A DNA stretch of 64,000 nt, taken from the NCBI GenBank assembly GCA_002722435.1, contig PBLX01000048.1, positions 1 to 64,000 on the forward strand, given 5' to 3'. The position numbers and the translations under genes were made by a program. The notes beneath the pieces were generated by a model. The model was not told where the DNA came from. It saw only the letters and a list, made by a program, of their open reading frames with translations, and did no database searches. This DNA comes from Legionellales bacterium (GTDB lineage Bacteria; Pseudomonadota; Gammaproteobacteria; Comchoanobacterales; Comchoanobacteraceae). Positions 39,498 to 48,685 of the stretch are shown in pieces (the first letter of the stretch is position 1; every line of letters begins with the position of its first letter).

Positions 39498-39557
39498 TGT
39501 AGCTAGGCTGCCGAAAGGAGCTTGGTTACAAAATATGTAACTTGCTTAAAAAGGAGG
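39498..39557 (+). ncRNA. Structured 5' leader of the hsp20-like gene (thermometer/switch candidate)
   Basis: 14-bp stem with GAAA loop (498-512/517-530), competing GTTACA-AAATA-TGTAAC hairpin (525-541), TTGCT near SD AGGAGG. Confidence 0.55.
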
Positions 39558-39565
39558 AATATAAA

Positions 39566-39991
39566 ATGAATGCAATTACAATCCACCGCCCAGGACTTTT
39601 AGGGCACAATGTTATTAACGAGGTCTTTGATAATTTCTTTAATGATTTTCCAATGCATCTCAAAGCTTCTACGCAGGGCTATCCCGTTGCCGACATTTAT
39701 CGAGATGATGATGGCTCTACTGTGTTGGAATTCGCCTTGGCCGGCTTTAAGAAGAAAGAGCTAGCTATTGACATTCAACCTGATAAGAAGTCGATCACAA
39801 TCTCTGGCAAAGCCAGTGAGGAGAATTCTAAAAGGCAAAGGATTGCCCGAAGAAATTTTACTAGAACTTATGTTAATTACGATAATAATTTAGATTTGTC
39901 GCAAGCACAAGCAAATTTTGAAAATGGATTGCTGTCAGTCCGCGTCCCCCCGCGTCCTGAGGCCAAGCCTGTATCAATCCAAATCAATTAA
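39566..39991 (+). CDS. Small heat shock protein (Hsp20/alpha-crystallin)
   Basis: YPVADIYRDDDGSTVLEFALAGFKKKELAIDI...ITISGKASEE...RRNFTRTYV; start at ATG with AAGGAGG. Confidence 0.9.
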   Translation: MNAITIHRPGLLGHNVINEVFDNFFNDFPMHLKASTQGYPVADIYRDDDGSTVLEFALAGFKKKELAIDIQPDKKSITISGKASEENSKRQRIARRNFTRTYVNYDNNLDLSQAQANFENGLLSVRVPPRPEAKPVSIQIN

Positions 39992-40049
39992 TTATTAAAC
40001 CCTTAACCTCCGCCTTTACTATTTACTATAAAAAGGTTATAATCTTAAT

Positions 40050-42713
40050 ATGGCAGATTTTTATAAAAGGTGGAGGTCCTTCCTTGCTGAGGCTCCAAAA
40101 GACGCAAAGATACTGAGAAATGTAAATGTTGACTACATAAAAAAAGAAGTTCCCCCGGAACCAGATGAATCTCCCCGAGATTTCTTTTTAAGAATACAAC
40201 AATTAGAACGTGATCCCGAGTATCCTAATCCTATTTTCCCTCATGAGTTGGTATCTTGGATGGAATCTCTACCAGATAACCACTTTCCCAACAAAGACAG
40301 GAAAAGGTTTGCCAAATGGTTGGCCAACTCAATATATTATGAGGAAACTGATGGAAAGCACAAGCCAGTGCCGGCCGCGGCTTTTGAGAACCTTATAACT
40401 TATAACAACGACGTGAGGATTATCACAGATTATCTTAATGCCTCGACTGAACTGCCAAAAGAGTTGTGGAGTCTAGGTTTCTATCAGCTGCATGACTTGT
40501 CTCTTGAGTGGCACGAAAGGCTCGCTGCCGGCGTTGTCGGGAAAGAAGAGCTGCCGGCAGGCAAGCTAAACTATATCGGTAAAAAAGTAGTTTATAAATT
40601 TAAAAATGGCTATTCTATAGTTGAGGTCGACCCTACAGCGGGCGAAAGAGATTATACAAAAGAAGAAGGCCTTCGTTGTGGTTGGGCACATAATTATGAG
40701 GAGTTGCAAGAATTTCACTCGTATTTTGATGAGAAAGGAGTAGATCCATCTGAGCGGCCTGAGTTTTCAATCCGAGACAAAATAAACGATCTAGACATTG
40801 AAGGTTGTGCCATGGGTCATTGCGTTGGAGGATATTGTGATACCGTCACCAAGGGCAACATGACCATATATTCTTTAAGGTCACCAGGAAACAAGCCTCA
40901 TGCAACAATAGACGTTGTAAATAGTAATAAAAAAGTATATCAGATTAAGGGAAACCAAAATGAGGTTCCCATCGAAAAGTATCGACCGATGATAAAGCAG
41001 TGGCTTCAGTCCTCTGGCCTTGATTATGAGAATACCACTGATTATTTAAACATATTAAGCATAGAAGAGGTAAATAGACTTTTTCGAGAGGGCAAACTAT
41101 CGACAGAGCAGAGTCTTGAGCTGGCCAGGCACTCTGATAATCAAGAGGCTCTTAGTTTTATTCTAGATAAGATAGAAGATAAACTGGATATGGAAGACGA
41201 CCCTGAGCCTCTTGGCCGCGACATGAAAAGAAAATTTATTGATGTAATGTGCAGAAACAAAAATATGAACGAAGATATTAGGATTAGGCTATTAAAGGTA
41301 GCGCTACCATTAGATACTTTGGGTGTTCGTGTCAAAGAAGTGTTGGTGTCGGATCCTTTTCCACCTGCGCGCCCAGCCCATATAGACTCCGCAAAGCTCG
41401 CAACAGCGGCATGGTCGGAATTATCTAGTGATCTCACCACTGGAAAAATAGGTGAAGAGAAGATGTATTACATGCAGGCCTTTATGGAAGGAAAAGATAC
41501 AGACCAAAACATAAAAGAGCAGATAATAGAACACATTTTAAGTGATGAGTTTTTAAAACGAAACTTGAACCGTTATTCTATGAACAATGTCGGTTCTCAA
41601 GTGATCCGGCGCTTTGGCATGCCATTCGGACATATTGTTCAAGCTTATCTTAAAAGTAAGGGCGCCATAGAAGAGCAAGTAACAAAAATATATGATCTAC
41701 AGAGAGACAAAGTCTTCAAGGTCACATATGGAGAAAGCCGAGGCTTGAACAGCTACATAGCAGGTTCCACAGCGATGTCTGATGAATTGGTAGATAAGAT
41801 TATCAGAGATGTAGAAGATAACAGATACATGCAGATGTCCCGAAATAACATAGTGGATATCATAAGCAATAGAAATGTTAGTGATTCTAGCAAAATCAAA
41901 TTGTTAAATGTGGAAGACAGGGACAACCAAAGTATAAGGTCGCAGACACTTGCCACCGATGCGTTCTCTAATTCAAAGGGATCTGCGGGTGTCGTTTTTA
42001 ATCCACGCGGCAAGATGTTGGCAAGAGCCCTTAAACAGGCAGCTGATGATGGAAATATTAGTGTAGAAGTTTCCAAGTATCTTGTTGATAAGGGAATCCT
42101 CGACTCTGTATTTGCAAAAGAGCTAGAAGGGGAGTACAGAAAGAAAACAGGAAAAGACCCAATGTTTCACACCCAGTCGGGCAACGAAAGAGCGCAGACT
42201 TTAAGAGACATTCGTAATCTAGCACTACAGTGGCTTGCCCAACAAAAAAAATTAGTAAAACTAGGAGGTCCTGAGGTCTTTGACCTTATGGAAGAAGTTA
42301 ACAAATATTTTGGGAAAAACATAATGACAAAAGATAAATTTTATGATAGTATTAAAGAACAAATAAACATTAAGGAAGAAAAAGGTAGATCCAGGCAAAG
42401 AGGGATTTATAAATTTTATTGTATGATAGCTTATAACTTATCCGCAGATGCGGGAAAATCAAGAGGCTTGGATGACATTCTGGCAGACCTACGCGCACTT
42501 CCTAACGTCACAATTGTGACAGTGGCGATTAGAAATCAAAAGGTTGCCGAAGGCAGATACATCGCTGGCCTAGCAATCAAATTCATACCGTCCACACCAG
42601 GAGACATGAACACTCCAGAGAATGTTAAGTCAAGAATTGTAAAGGACATAAAGAGATTACAAAATGTACAGTCTCTTTTCAAATTATCGACCGGTCTTAT
42701 AAGATTAGAATAG
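40050..42713 (+). CDS. Large protein with PcfJ-like core
   Basis: GCAMGHCVGGYCDTVTKGNMTIYSLRSPGNKPHATIDVVNSNKKVYQIKGNQNEVPIEKY; long repeat-like helical C-terminal part. Confidence 0.6.
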   Translation: MADFYKRWRSFLAEAPKDAKILRNVNVDYIKKEVPPEPDESPRDFFLRIQQLERDPEYPNPIFPHELVSWMESLPDNHFPNKDRKRFAKWLANSIYYEETDGKHKPVPAAAFENLITYNNDVRIITDYLNASTELPKELWSLGFYQLHDLSLEWHERLAAGVVGKEELPAGKLNYIGKKVVYKFKNGYSIVEVDPTAGERDYTKEEGLRCGWAHNYEELQEFHSYFDEKGVDPSERPEFSIRDKINDLDIEGCAMGHCVGGYCDTVTKGNMTIYSLRSPGNKPHATIDVVNSNKKVYQIKGNQNEVPIEKYRPMIKQWLQSSGLDYENTTDYLNILSIEEVNRLFREGKLSTEQSLELARHSDNQEALSFILDKIEDKLDMEDDPEPLGRDMKRKFIDVMCRNKNMNEDIRIRLLKVALPLDTLGVRVKEVLVSDPFPPARPAHIDSAKLATAAWSELSSDLTTGKIGEEKMYYMQAFMEGKDTDQNIKEQIIEHILSDEFLKRNLNRYSMNNVGSQVIRRFGMPFGHIVQAYLKSKGAIEEQVTKIYDLQRDKVFKVTYGESRGLNSYIAGSTAMSDELVDKIIRDVEDNRYMQMSRNNIVDIISNRNVSDSSKIKLLNVEDRDNQSIRSQTLATDAFSNSKGSAGVVFNPRGKMLARALKQAADDGNISVEVSKYLVDKGILDSVFAKELEGEYRKKTGKDPMFHTQSGNERAQTLRDIRNLALQWLAQQKKLVKLGGPEVFDLMEEVNKYFGKNIMTKDKFYDSIKEQINIKEEKGRSRQRGIYKFYCMIAYNLSADAGKSRGLDDILADLRALPNVTIVTVAIRNQKVAEGRYIAGLAIKFIPSTPGDMNTPENVKSRIVKDIKRLQNVQSLFKLSTGLIRLE

Positions 42714-42721
42714 GCGGAAAC

Positions 42722-43327
42722 ATGAAAAAGACACCAGAGCAAGTGAAACGAGGTGAACTCAAGGCAGTATTTGATAAAGTCCTGTCTACTCATCAAATTT
42801 CTCTGTCTCCTGAGACAATAGAAATTTTTGAAGGTAAAAATTCAGATTTTACAACTGCTAAGTTTTCTTTCATGCAAAAAACAAGTGATGAAGAGGGCAA
42901 GATCGTTACGATTGAAAACGCAGAGGGAAAAGGATTTTTAGATTGTTTGTTTCAAGGTCTACATAATTACTACAAGCAAGACTTCCCTAGCTTGGAGAAG
43001 ATAAAGCTAGTTGATCTTATCGTAAAGCCGGCCATAATTAAAAAAAAGAAAAGTTTTGGATCCGACGCCAGCGCTTACACTGTTTTCAAAGTTGAGGTTT
43101 CAGAGAAGGGTTTAGTAGAATTTGTGAATGAATCTCGCTCTTTGGTTTATTCTGGTTTCTGCACTGCTTTGAAAATTTTGGAATTTTACATAAATTGCGA
43201 AAAAAGTTTTATAAAATTGCAAAATATTTTGGAAGATGCCAGCCGAAGAAATAGACAAGATATAGTCGAGAACTGTAAGTTTGATCTATCTAAGATAACA
43301 CAAATGAATACTTATGAAAAAGAATGA
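42722..43327 (+). CDS. Hypothetical protein
   Basis: 201 aa ORF. Confidence 0.4.
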   Translation: MKKTPEQVKRGELKAVFDKVLSTHQISLSPETIEIFEGKNSDFTTAKFSFMQKTSDEEGKIVTIENAEGKGFLDCLFQGLHNYYKQDFPSLEKIKLVDLIVKPAIIKKKKSFGSDASAYTVFKVEVSEKGLVEFVNESRSLVYSGFCTALKILEFYINCEKSFIKLQNILEDASRRNRQDIVENCKFDLSKITQMNTYEKE

Positions 43328-43462
43328 TAAAAAAATTGATTGGCCAATTGCGATCGCTGCTGCTTTTCTTACGGCGACTGTTTTTATATGGCGTATTATT
43401 GCTGAATAATAATATTCAGTTTTTGGTGTTATTGTGGTTTTTACTCTTAATTACTTTAGGAG

Positions 43463-43951
43463 TTGTACATCACTATGCATCACTCGAAATCGAGAGTCAA
43501 AGAACTATCAGTAGGTGACCTTGTTACTCACGCTTTATATGGGAAAGAGTGGATAGGTATAATAATTCATTTTGTTAACGAGAGCGGAAAACAAACTCTT
43601 CACAATGAAAAGGCGTTGGTCCAAATCCAGCCGAATACAAAATTTGATGGTTTCTTTAAAAAGAAAGTATCAGATAAAAATAAAGTAAATGACAATCTAG
43701 GTTTCATTACCACAAACTGGCTTTTTAAATTAGAGATGATGAAAGTTTTGAATTTACACGGTACAAAGCATCCTGACGTGGATGATAAGGTTAGGAAATT
43801 TTTGAATTTTGTTGAACTACCCTGTGAAATAGTTACAGGAAATTCCTCAAAAATGAAAAGGATAGTGAAATCTATTATAGAGGAGTATTCCTGGCAGTGT
43901 AGAGAAAAAGATAGTCATAATTTTGGTTCACTTATAATCACAGAAAAATAG
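43463..43951 (+). CDS. Protein with N-terminal VGDLV/SH3-like segment
   Basis: LSVGDLVTHALYGKEWIGIIIHFVNESG. Confidence 0.4.
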   Translation: MYITMHHSKSRVKELSVGDLVTHALYGKEWIGIIIHFVNESGKQTLHNEKALVQIQPNTKFDGFFKKKVSDKNKVNDNLGFITTNWLFKLEMMKVLNLHGTKHPDVDDKVRKFLNFVELPCEIVTGNSSKMKRIVKSIIEEYSWQCREKDSHNFGSLIITEK

Positions 43952-43961
43952 AATACAGATA

Positions 43962-43990
43962 TTGACAAATTCTAGAAATTAAGTTATAAT
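43962..43990 (+). promoter_or_regulatory. Promoter TTGACA-17-TATAAT
   Basis: Perfect consensus hexamers. Confidence 0.8.
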
Positions 43991-44019
43991 ATATAAACAA
44001 TTACAAAAGGTAAAATATT

Positions 44020-44952
44020 ATGAATTATGGATATGCTTGCATCAACATGACTCTATCAGATGTACCCAAATCTAAAAGAGTTACAACAAATAGAACTATG
44101 ATAAAACGAACTTTTAAAGAAAAGGGAATTAAGTACGCCTCAGAGCTTGCTCTTCAAAACGTAAAGGATCTAATTAAGATTCTCTCATGGAATGAAAAAA
44201 ATAACATCAAATTTTATCGGATGTCTTCTGACATCTTCCCGTGGTGCTCAGAGTACAACTACCATGATATGCCACACTATAGAGAAATTGCGTATTGGCT
44301 ACGATATGCTGGAGACCACGCGTCGGACTGGGGCCACCGCTTGACCTTTCACCCTGGCCCTTTTTGTTGTCTCGCATCTCCCAAAAACGATGTTGTAGAG
44401 AAGACATATAAAGAACTCAATAATCACTCTCGTATCTTTGATATGATGGGCTTTGAACCAAGCCATTACAACAAGATCAACATCCACGTAGGAGGCACAT
44501 ATGGAGACAAAGACAAGACAGCGGAGCGCTTCATCGAAAATTTCAATAGACCTGGAGGACTGGATGAAAACACTAAGAAGCGATTTACACTAGAAAACGA
44601 CGATAAAGCCTCCATGTGGAGCACAAAGGATATTTATGAAAAAATTTACCACAAAACTAGAATCCCGATTGTTTTCGATTACCATCATCATAGATTCTGC
44701 ACAGGAGGACTCACTGAACGAGAGGCCCTCAAGCTCGCAGCTTCCACTTGGCCTGCTGGAATCAACCCAGTTGTTCACGTATCAGAGTCGAGAGCTATTG
44801 AACAAGGCGACCCAAAAATTCGCCCACAAGCTCATTCAGATTTTATCGAAAGAAAAGTAGACAGTTATGGTGAACATCATGATGTTATGCTAGAATGCAA
44901 AAAGAAAGAGTTAGCCTTGTTGAGGCTGAGGAAAATGCATGAAGCCACCTGA
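44020..44952 (+). CDS. uvsE: UV damage endonuclease (UvsE/UVDE family)
   Basis: NYGYACINMTL, FYRMSSDIFPW, LTFHPGPF, FTLENDD, IPIVFDYHHHRFC, VHVSES. Confidence 0.9.
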   Translation: MNYGYACINMTLSDVPKSKRVTTNRTMIKRTFKEKGIKYASELALQNVKDLIKILSWNEKNNIKFYRMSSDIFPWCSEYNYHDMPHYREIAYWLRYAGDHASDWGHRLTFHPGPFCCLASPKNDVVEKTYKELNNHSRIFDMMGFEPSHYNKINIHVGGTYGDKDKTAERFIENFNRPGGLDENTKKRFTLENDDKASMWSTKDIYEKIYHKTRIPIVFDYHHHRFCTGGLTEREALKLAASTWPAGINPVVHVSESRAIEQGDPKIRPQAHSDFIERKVDSYGEHHDVMLECKKKELALLRLRKMHEAT

Positions 44953-45490
44953 ATTAAAAATCTATACGGGCCCAATGTTTGGTGGAAAAACTACAAGAAT
45001 GCTAGCAGCCTTGGAGAGATATCAGTACCAGCATAGGAAAACAATTTTAGTAAAACCAAAGATAGACAAGAGATATTCAGAGGAAAAAGTTGTCACCCAC
45101 AAGGGCCAAGAGCATACTTCGATACTTGTTGAAAATGGGGAACAAATCTACACTAAAGCGTCTCAAGCAGATGTGCTCGCGGTGGATGAATTATTCATGA
45201 TTCCAGACTCAGCCGACGCTCTCTTGGCACTCTACAAGGAAGGTAAGACAATCTTAGTTTCCACTCTACAGCTTTCCTCCCAGCCTGAAGGATATACAGC
45301 CTTTAGGGAGGTTGAAAGGCTGTTACCTTGGGCCACAAGCATTGAAGTCTGCCCTGCAGTTTGCTATAAGTGTGGCAGCGATGCTTTCTACACAGAGAGG
45401 CTTTCAAAGGACCATCGAGAGGTGCTTGTCGGAGGCGCAGAATCTTATCAGCCGGTCTGCTGGGAGCATTCCCTCTTACCTAAAATTTAA
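44939..45490 (+). CDS. tdk: Thymidine kinase
   Basis: IYTGPMFGGKTTRML, LVKPKIDKRYS, CYKCGSDAFYTER, YQPVCWEH. Confidence 0.93.
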   Translation: MKPPELKIYTGPMFGGKTTRMLAALERYQYQHRKTILVKPKIDKRYSEEKVVTHKGQEHTSILVENGEQIYTKASQADVLAVDELFMIPDSADALLALYKEGKTILVSTLQLSSQPEGYTAFREVERLLPWATSIEVCPAVCYKCGSDAFYTERLSKDHREVLVGGAESYQPVCWEHSLLPKI

Positions 45491-45532
45491 ATTCATAATA
45501 AAAAATATTAACATAACTATACTATTTATAGT

Positions 45533-45754
45533 ATGAGAGAGTTCGAGAAAGGTGACAGAGTTGTATTGTTAGATCGTCCTCTTGGCCGCCCATCTAAAAT
45601 AGGAGGAGTGATCATAGGAATTCTTAGCGAAGAAGAGTATAATATTTTATTGACAAATGGTTTTGGAAAAGGTAAAATAAAGAAAGTTAAATGCTTTCAA
45701 ATAATTAAGGAAGAAGATTACAATGAGAAAGATAAGACAAGGCAGCAGAATTAA
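45533..45754 (+). CDS. Small GDRV-type SH3/KOW-like protein
   Basis: FEKGDRVVLLDRPLGRPSKIGGVIIGILSEEEYNILL. Confidence 0.45.
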   Translation: MREFEKGDRVVLLDRPLGRPSKIGGVIIGILSEEEYNILLTNGFGKGKIKKVKCFQIIKEEDYNEKDKTRQQN

Positions 45755-45982
45755 AACAATTATAGAGACTGAATATCAAATTACTGAGTTTCATGAACTG
45801 GATAATTTGGATACAAAATCCATATCAGATTCAAAAAATAACTATGAAGAATCATTCATCCGGATAAGAGAAGCGCTCCAAGGAAAGCCCTGGTGTTGTG
45901 ATAACGATAATGATGTTTTGTTTATATGCCAAACTATCGCTGATGAATTAAGGCAAAACCTCCTGCTCAGAAAAGAGGGCCA

Positions 45983-46237
45983 ATGAAGAGAGGGGAAGAG
46001 GTTAGATGCATCGTTGAGTATGATCTCCTAGGTCTAGCTATAAAGGGTGAAAAGGGTTGCTATGTGAAGACCGATGGGTCTACGGGAAAGCATTTAATAT
46101 GGTTTCCCTGCAATGGTGAGTGGGCTGAGTTAGAAGGTAGTCAAATTGAGCTTGTTAACAAGCCTGGATATATCCCTAGAAAATTTAAAAAATTTATAAA
46201 AAATATTAAGACTTTAGAATACACTTTTCCAACATGA
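45983..46237 (+). CDS. Small SH3-like protein
   Basis: MKRGEEVRCIVEYDLLGLAIKGEKGCYVK...LIWFPCNGEWAEL. Confidence 0.4.
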   Translation: MKRGEEVRCIVEYDLLGLAIKGEKGCYVKTDGSTGKHLIWFPCNGEWAELEGSQIELVNKPGYIPRKFKKFIKNIKTLEYTFPT

Positions 46238-46437
46238 AATCAAAAGATGTAAAATGCAACAAGCACTATTGGTCGAAAAGGCATAATTGCAAGTGCACAG
46301 CAGTATCAGTTGCAAGGTGGATGGTTGAGTTAAAATTTTTAGACAGTTCTAACGATGGTTGGTACCATTGTCAAGAGTTGAGAGAAATAACATCAGAAGA
46401 CGAAAAAGTTATTGACATTTCTAGTCTTTTAAGGTAA
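46234..46437 (+). CDS. Small hypothetical protein in accessory operon
   Basis: 67 aa, ATGA overlap with the upstream gene. Confidence 0.4.
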   Translation: MKSKDVKCNKHYWSKRHNCKCTAVSVARWMVELKFLDSSNDGWYHCQELREITSEDEKVIDISSLLR

Positions 46438-46585
46438 TATATAAATATGGATTTTGGAATTGTAATGCTTCTTGTTCTATCGCTGCTGTTTTTGCACAAT
46501 AGGTCAATGGCCGTCGCACGGCAGCAAAGAAAAGAAGAGTTAATAAGAAAATTTGTCAAAGACGCTGTACAGAGAAGAAAGCTAG

Positions 46586-46864
46586 ATGAGCTTTATGGAA
46601 GAGACGCATCGCAGAAAGTGGATTACGACAGGTAAGATCGTAAAAGTCTTACCTCATGTAACAGGAAAAGAATTCTCCCCTGGCCACCGTGGAGATCGAG
46701 TGTGGCTACGCAATCAAAACATTGGAATTATAACGAGCGTTACCTCTGAGGGGTCATACACATATTGTGATGTTCTACTAACAAGCGGCATCATGATTTA
46801 TACGAGTCAGATCCAACTGGAGAACATTGGTAACTTAGTTGAAAGCAGGATGAGAAAACAATGA
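46586..46864 (+). CDS. Small SH3-like protein
   Basis: SPGHRGDRVWLRNQNIGIITSVTSEG; ATGA overlap with the next gene. Confidence 0.4.
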   Translation: MSFMEETHRRKWITTGKIVKVLPHVTGKEFSPGHRGDRVWLRNQNIGIITSVTSEGSYTYCDVLLTSGIMIYTSQIQLENIGNLVESRMRKQ

Positions 46865-47076
46865 AGATTGGCAATTTATATCGTGTAAATTACGGTGCAG
46901 GTTATGGCTTCAGCCCACCATGCATGTTTCTGGGTTTTTCTAATACTCGAAATACCAACCCAGAGTGGGCAAAGATGATTTGTCAAGAGACTGGCAGACA
47001 GTTTGAATCTCACATTGACTATATTTATCCTATACGTCGCACCGCATGGGTTTATGCGAAAGGTTCTAGATCATGA
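46861..47076 (+). CDS. Small array protein (MKIGNLYRV)
   Basis: 71 aa; ATGA overlap at both ends. Confidence 0.5.
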   Translation: MKIGNLYRVNYGAGYGFSPPCMFLGFSNTRNTNPEWAKMICQETGRQFESHIDYIYPIRRTAWVYAKGSRS

Positions 47077-47255
47077 AAGTCGGTGACTTAGTTCGATATA
47101 TCCGTGATCCCGACATGATCGGGATAATCAAAGAACAAGAGAAGTTTCAGTTCATCACTAGAAACTATATTTTGTGGAACGATGGCTGGCCTAGAATTGC
47201 AGCACGCCTTTGGTTTGACGATTGCGAGTTGGAGCTATTAAATGAAGTCCGGTGA
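47073..47255 (+). CDS. MKVGDLV-family array protein 1
   Basis: MKVGDLVRYIRDPDMIGIIKEQ...ILWNDGW...LELLNEVR; 14-nt overlap with the next gene. Confidence 0.65.
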   Translation: MKVGDLVRYIRDPDMIGIIKEQEKFQFITRNYILWNDGWPRIAARLWFDDCELELLNEVR

Positions 47256-47439
47256 CTTAGTAATAAAGCGTTGGGGTCGTATTGAACCGTATCAGCAAGG
47301 TACAGTTGCTCTTTGTCTAGGTCCAAAGCAAGCAGCAGGGCTTCTAATGACTGGCCCACTGGTAGAAATTTTGTACCCTGGATATAGTCCACAATTGCAC
47401 AAGCCAAGTGAGTTTGAGGTTATCAGTGAAAGTCGGTGA
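47242..47439 (+). CDS. MKVGDLV-family array protein 2
   Basis: MKSGDLVIKRW...FEVISESR; 14-nt overlaps at both ends. Confidence 0.65.
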   Translation: MKSGDLVIKRWGRIEPYQQGTVALCLGPKQAAGLLMTGPLVEILYPGYSPQLHKPSEFEVISESR

Positions 47440-47614
47440 TCTAGTGAAAAATGGACAAGGGCATACAGGTATTGTGACAGGTGTTGGCTACAATGGCAGC
47501 TGCCCAAGTTACGAGAGGTGCCCATTCTCAAACCCAGACGTCCACGTCGTCACGGCTCACGGTAAAAGATTATGGTCTTACAAAGCCTTGGAGGTTATCA
47601 GTGAAGGTCGGTGA
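47426..47614 (+). CDS. MKVGDLV-family array protein 3 (GTG start)
   Basis: Listed ORF 47408..47614 trimmed to the GTG: VKVGDLVKNGQGHTGIVTGV...LEVISEGR. Confidence 0.65.
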   Translation: MKVGDLVKNGQGHTGIVTGVGYNGSCPSYERCPFSNPDVHVVTAHGKRLWSYKALEVISEGR

Positions 47615-47768
47615 CTTGGTAAACAACAGGAAGTCAGACTGGTCAGGAATTGTCCTCAAGATCAAATATCACCGCGCTATTGTCCCGCATATTTTGATTT
47701 TTGATAAAGAGGGCAGTGTCTTTTGGGAAAGAATGAGTGATTATGAGGTTATCAGTGAAAGTCGGTGA
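47601..47768 (+). CDS. MKVGDLV-family array protein 4 (GTG start)
   Basis: Listed ORF 47481..47768 trimmed: VKVGDLVNNRKSDWSGIVLKI...YEVISESR. Confidence 0.65.
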   Translation: MKVGDLVNNRKSDWSGIVLKIKYHRAIVPHILIFDKEGSVFWERMSDYEVISESR

Positions 47769-47925
47769 CTTGGTAAGACGCAAGTGGCTTAACCAACGCG
47801 ACACCAGGCTGGCGATAATAGTAGAAGAGCCAAGCCATCATCACTTGAACATCAGGTTTTGCGATGACGGTCGTAAGATTCCAGCAGCAAAGAAGAATTT
47901 GGAGTTAGTCAGTGAAAGTCGGTGA
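47755..47925 (+). CDS. MKVGDLV-family array protein 5 (GTG start)
   Basis: Listed ORF 47737..47925 trimmed: VKVGDLVRRKWLNQRDTRLAIIVEE...LELVSESR. Confidence 0.65.
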   Translation: MKVGDLVRRKWLNQRDTRLAIIVEEPSHHHLNIRFCDDGRKIPAAKKNLELVSESR

Positions 47926-48130
47926 CTTGGTGAGAGAAGATTGGGCTGGTGGCAGACTTGGTGTGGTTGTATCTAAAATCAGAAAATCAACACCACGAGA
48001 CAACCATAAGCTTGGCGTGATGTATGGCGATGTGCATCCTGTTGTGGATATTGTCAGGCAGAGTGAAAGAGGGGCAATCAAAGTTGTTCGAGATATTGAA
48101 ACATTGGAGTTAATAAATGAAAGTCGGTGA
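47912..48130 (+). CDS. MKVGDLV-family array protein 6
   Basis: MKVGDLVREDWAGGRLGVVVSKI...LELINESR. Confidence 0.65.
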   Translation: MKVGDLVREDWAGGRLGVVVSKIRKSTPRDNHKLGVMYGDVHPVVDIVRQSERGAIKVVRDIETLELINESR

Positions 48131-48305
48131 TCTGGTAAGAATGAACCCGCTATGTCATCCAGAACAGTATGGATATGGAATCATCACAGAGGTCATAAGT
48201 CCACTCAGGGTCAGGGTAAAATGGGAGAAGTTAAACTGGAAAGACAACGCGTTTGCGTGGACACAAACGAATATGCTGGAGAACCTAAGCAATGAAGATT
48301 GGTGA
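48117..48305 (+). CDS. MKVGDLV-family array protein 7
   Basis: MKVGDLVRMNPLCHPEQYGYGIITEVISPLRVRVKW...NLSNEDW. Confidence 0.65.
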   Translation: MKVGDLVRMNPLCHPEQYGYGIITEVISPLRVRVKWEKLNWKDNAFAWTQTNMLENLSNEDW

Positions 48306-48495
48306 CTTGGTCAGATATAAGAAGAGTGAGTTTATATCTGACCGCGTGTATAATGACTATGTTGGACTAGTTTTAGAGGTAAGCTCTCTTAGGTTTAAGG
48401 AAGACAGAAATATATGTGTAAAGTGGAACACCACACACACCAGCGTACTATGGCACGAAGAACGAAACCTGGAGGTTATCAATGAAAGCCGGTGA
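48292..48495 (+). CDS. MKVGDLV-family array protein 8
   Basis: MKIGDLVRYKKSEF...YVGLVLEVSS...ICVKWNTT...LEVINESR. Confidence 0.65.
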   Translation: MKIGDLVRYKKSEFISDRVYNDYVGLVLEVSSLRFKEDRNICVKWNTTHTSVLWHEERNLEVINESR

Positions 48496-48685
48496 TTTAG
48501 TAAAATTTAATTGTTCAATATTTAACAGCGCCCCAAAATCTTTATTTATTGTCAAAGCGGTTAGCCAATCGGTCTTTTTCTGGGATACTGCCCACGATCC
48601 AAACGATAAAATTTGGGCTAGGCTACACGACTACCCTGCACCCGTCGAAACAAGGATTCTGGAGGTAGTCAGTGAATGTCGGTGA
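48482..48685 (+). CDS. MKVGDLV-family array protein 9
   Basis: MKAGDLVKFNCSIFN...LEVVSECR. Confidence 0.65.
   Translation: MKAGDLVKFNCSIFNSAPKSLFIVKAVSQSVFFWDTAHDPNDKIWARLHDYPAPVETRILEVVSECR

Noticed and set aside
47408-47754. Long versions of ORFs 47408..47614, 47481..47768 and 47737..47925
   Set aside because: The extra N-terminal residues are translated from inside the upstream array gene. The GTG of the conserved junction is the better start.
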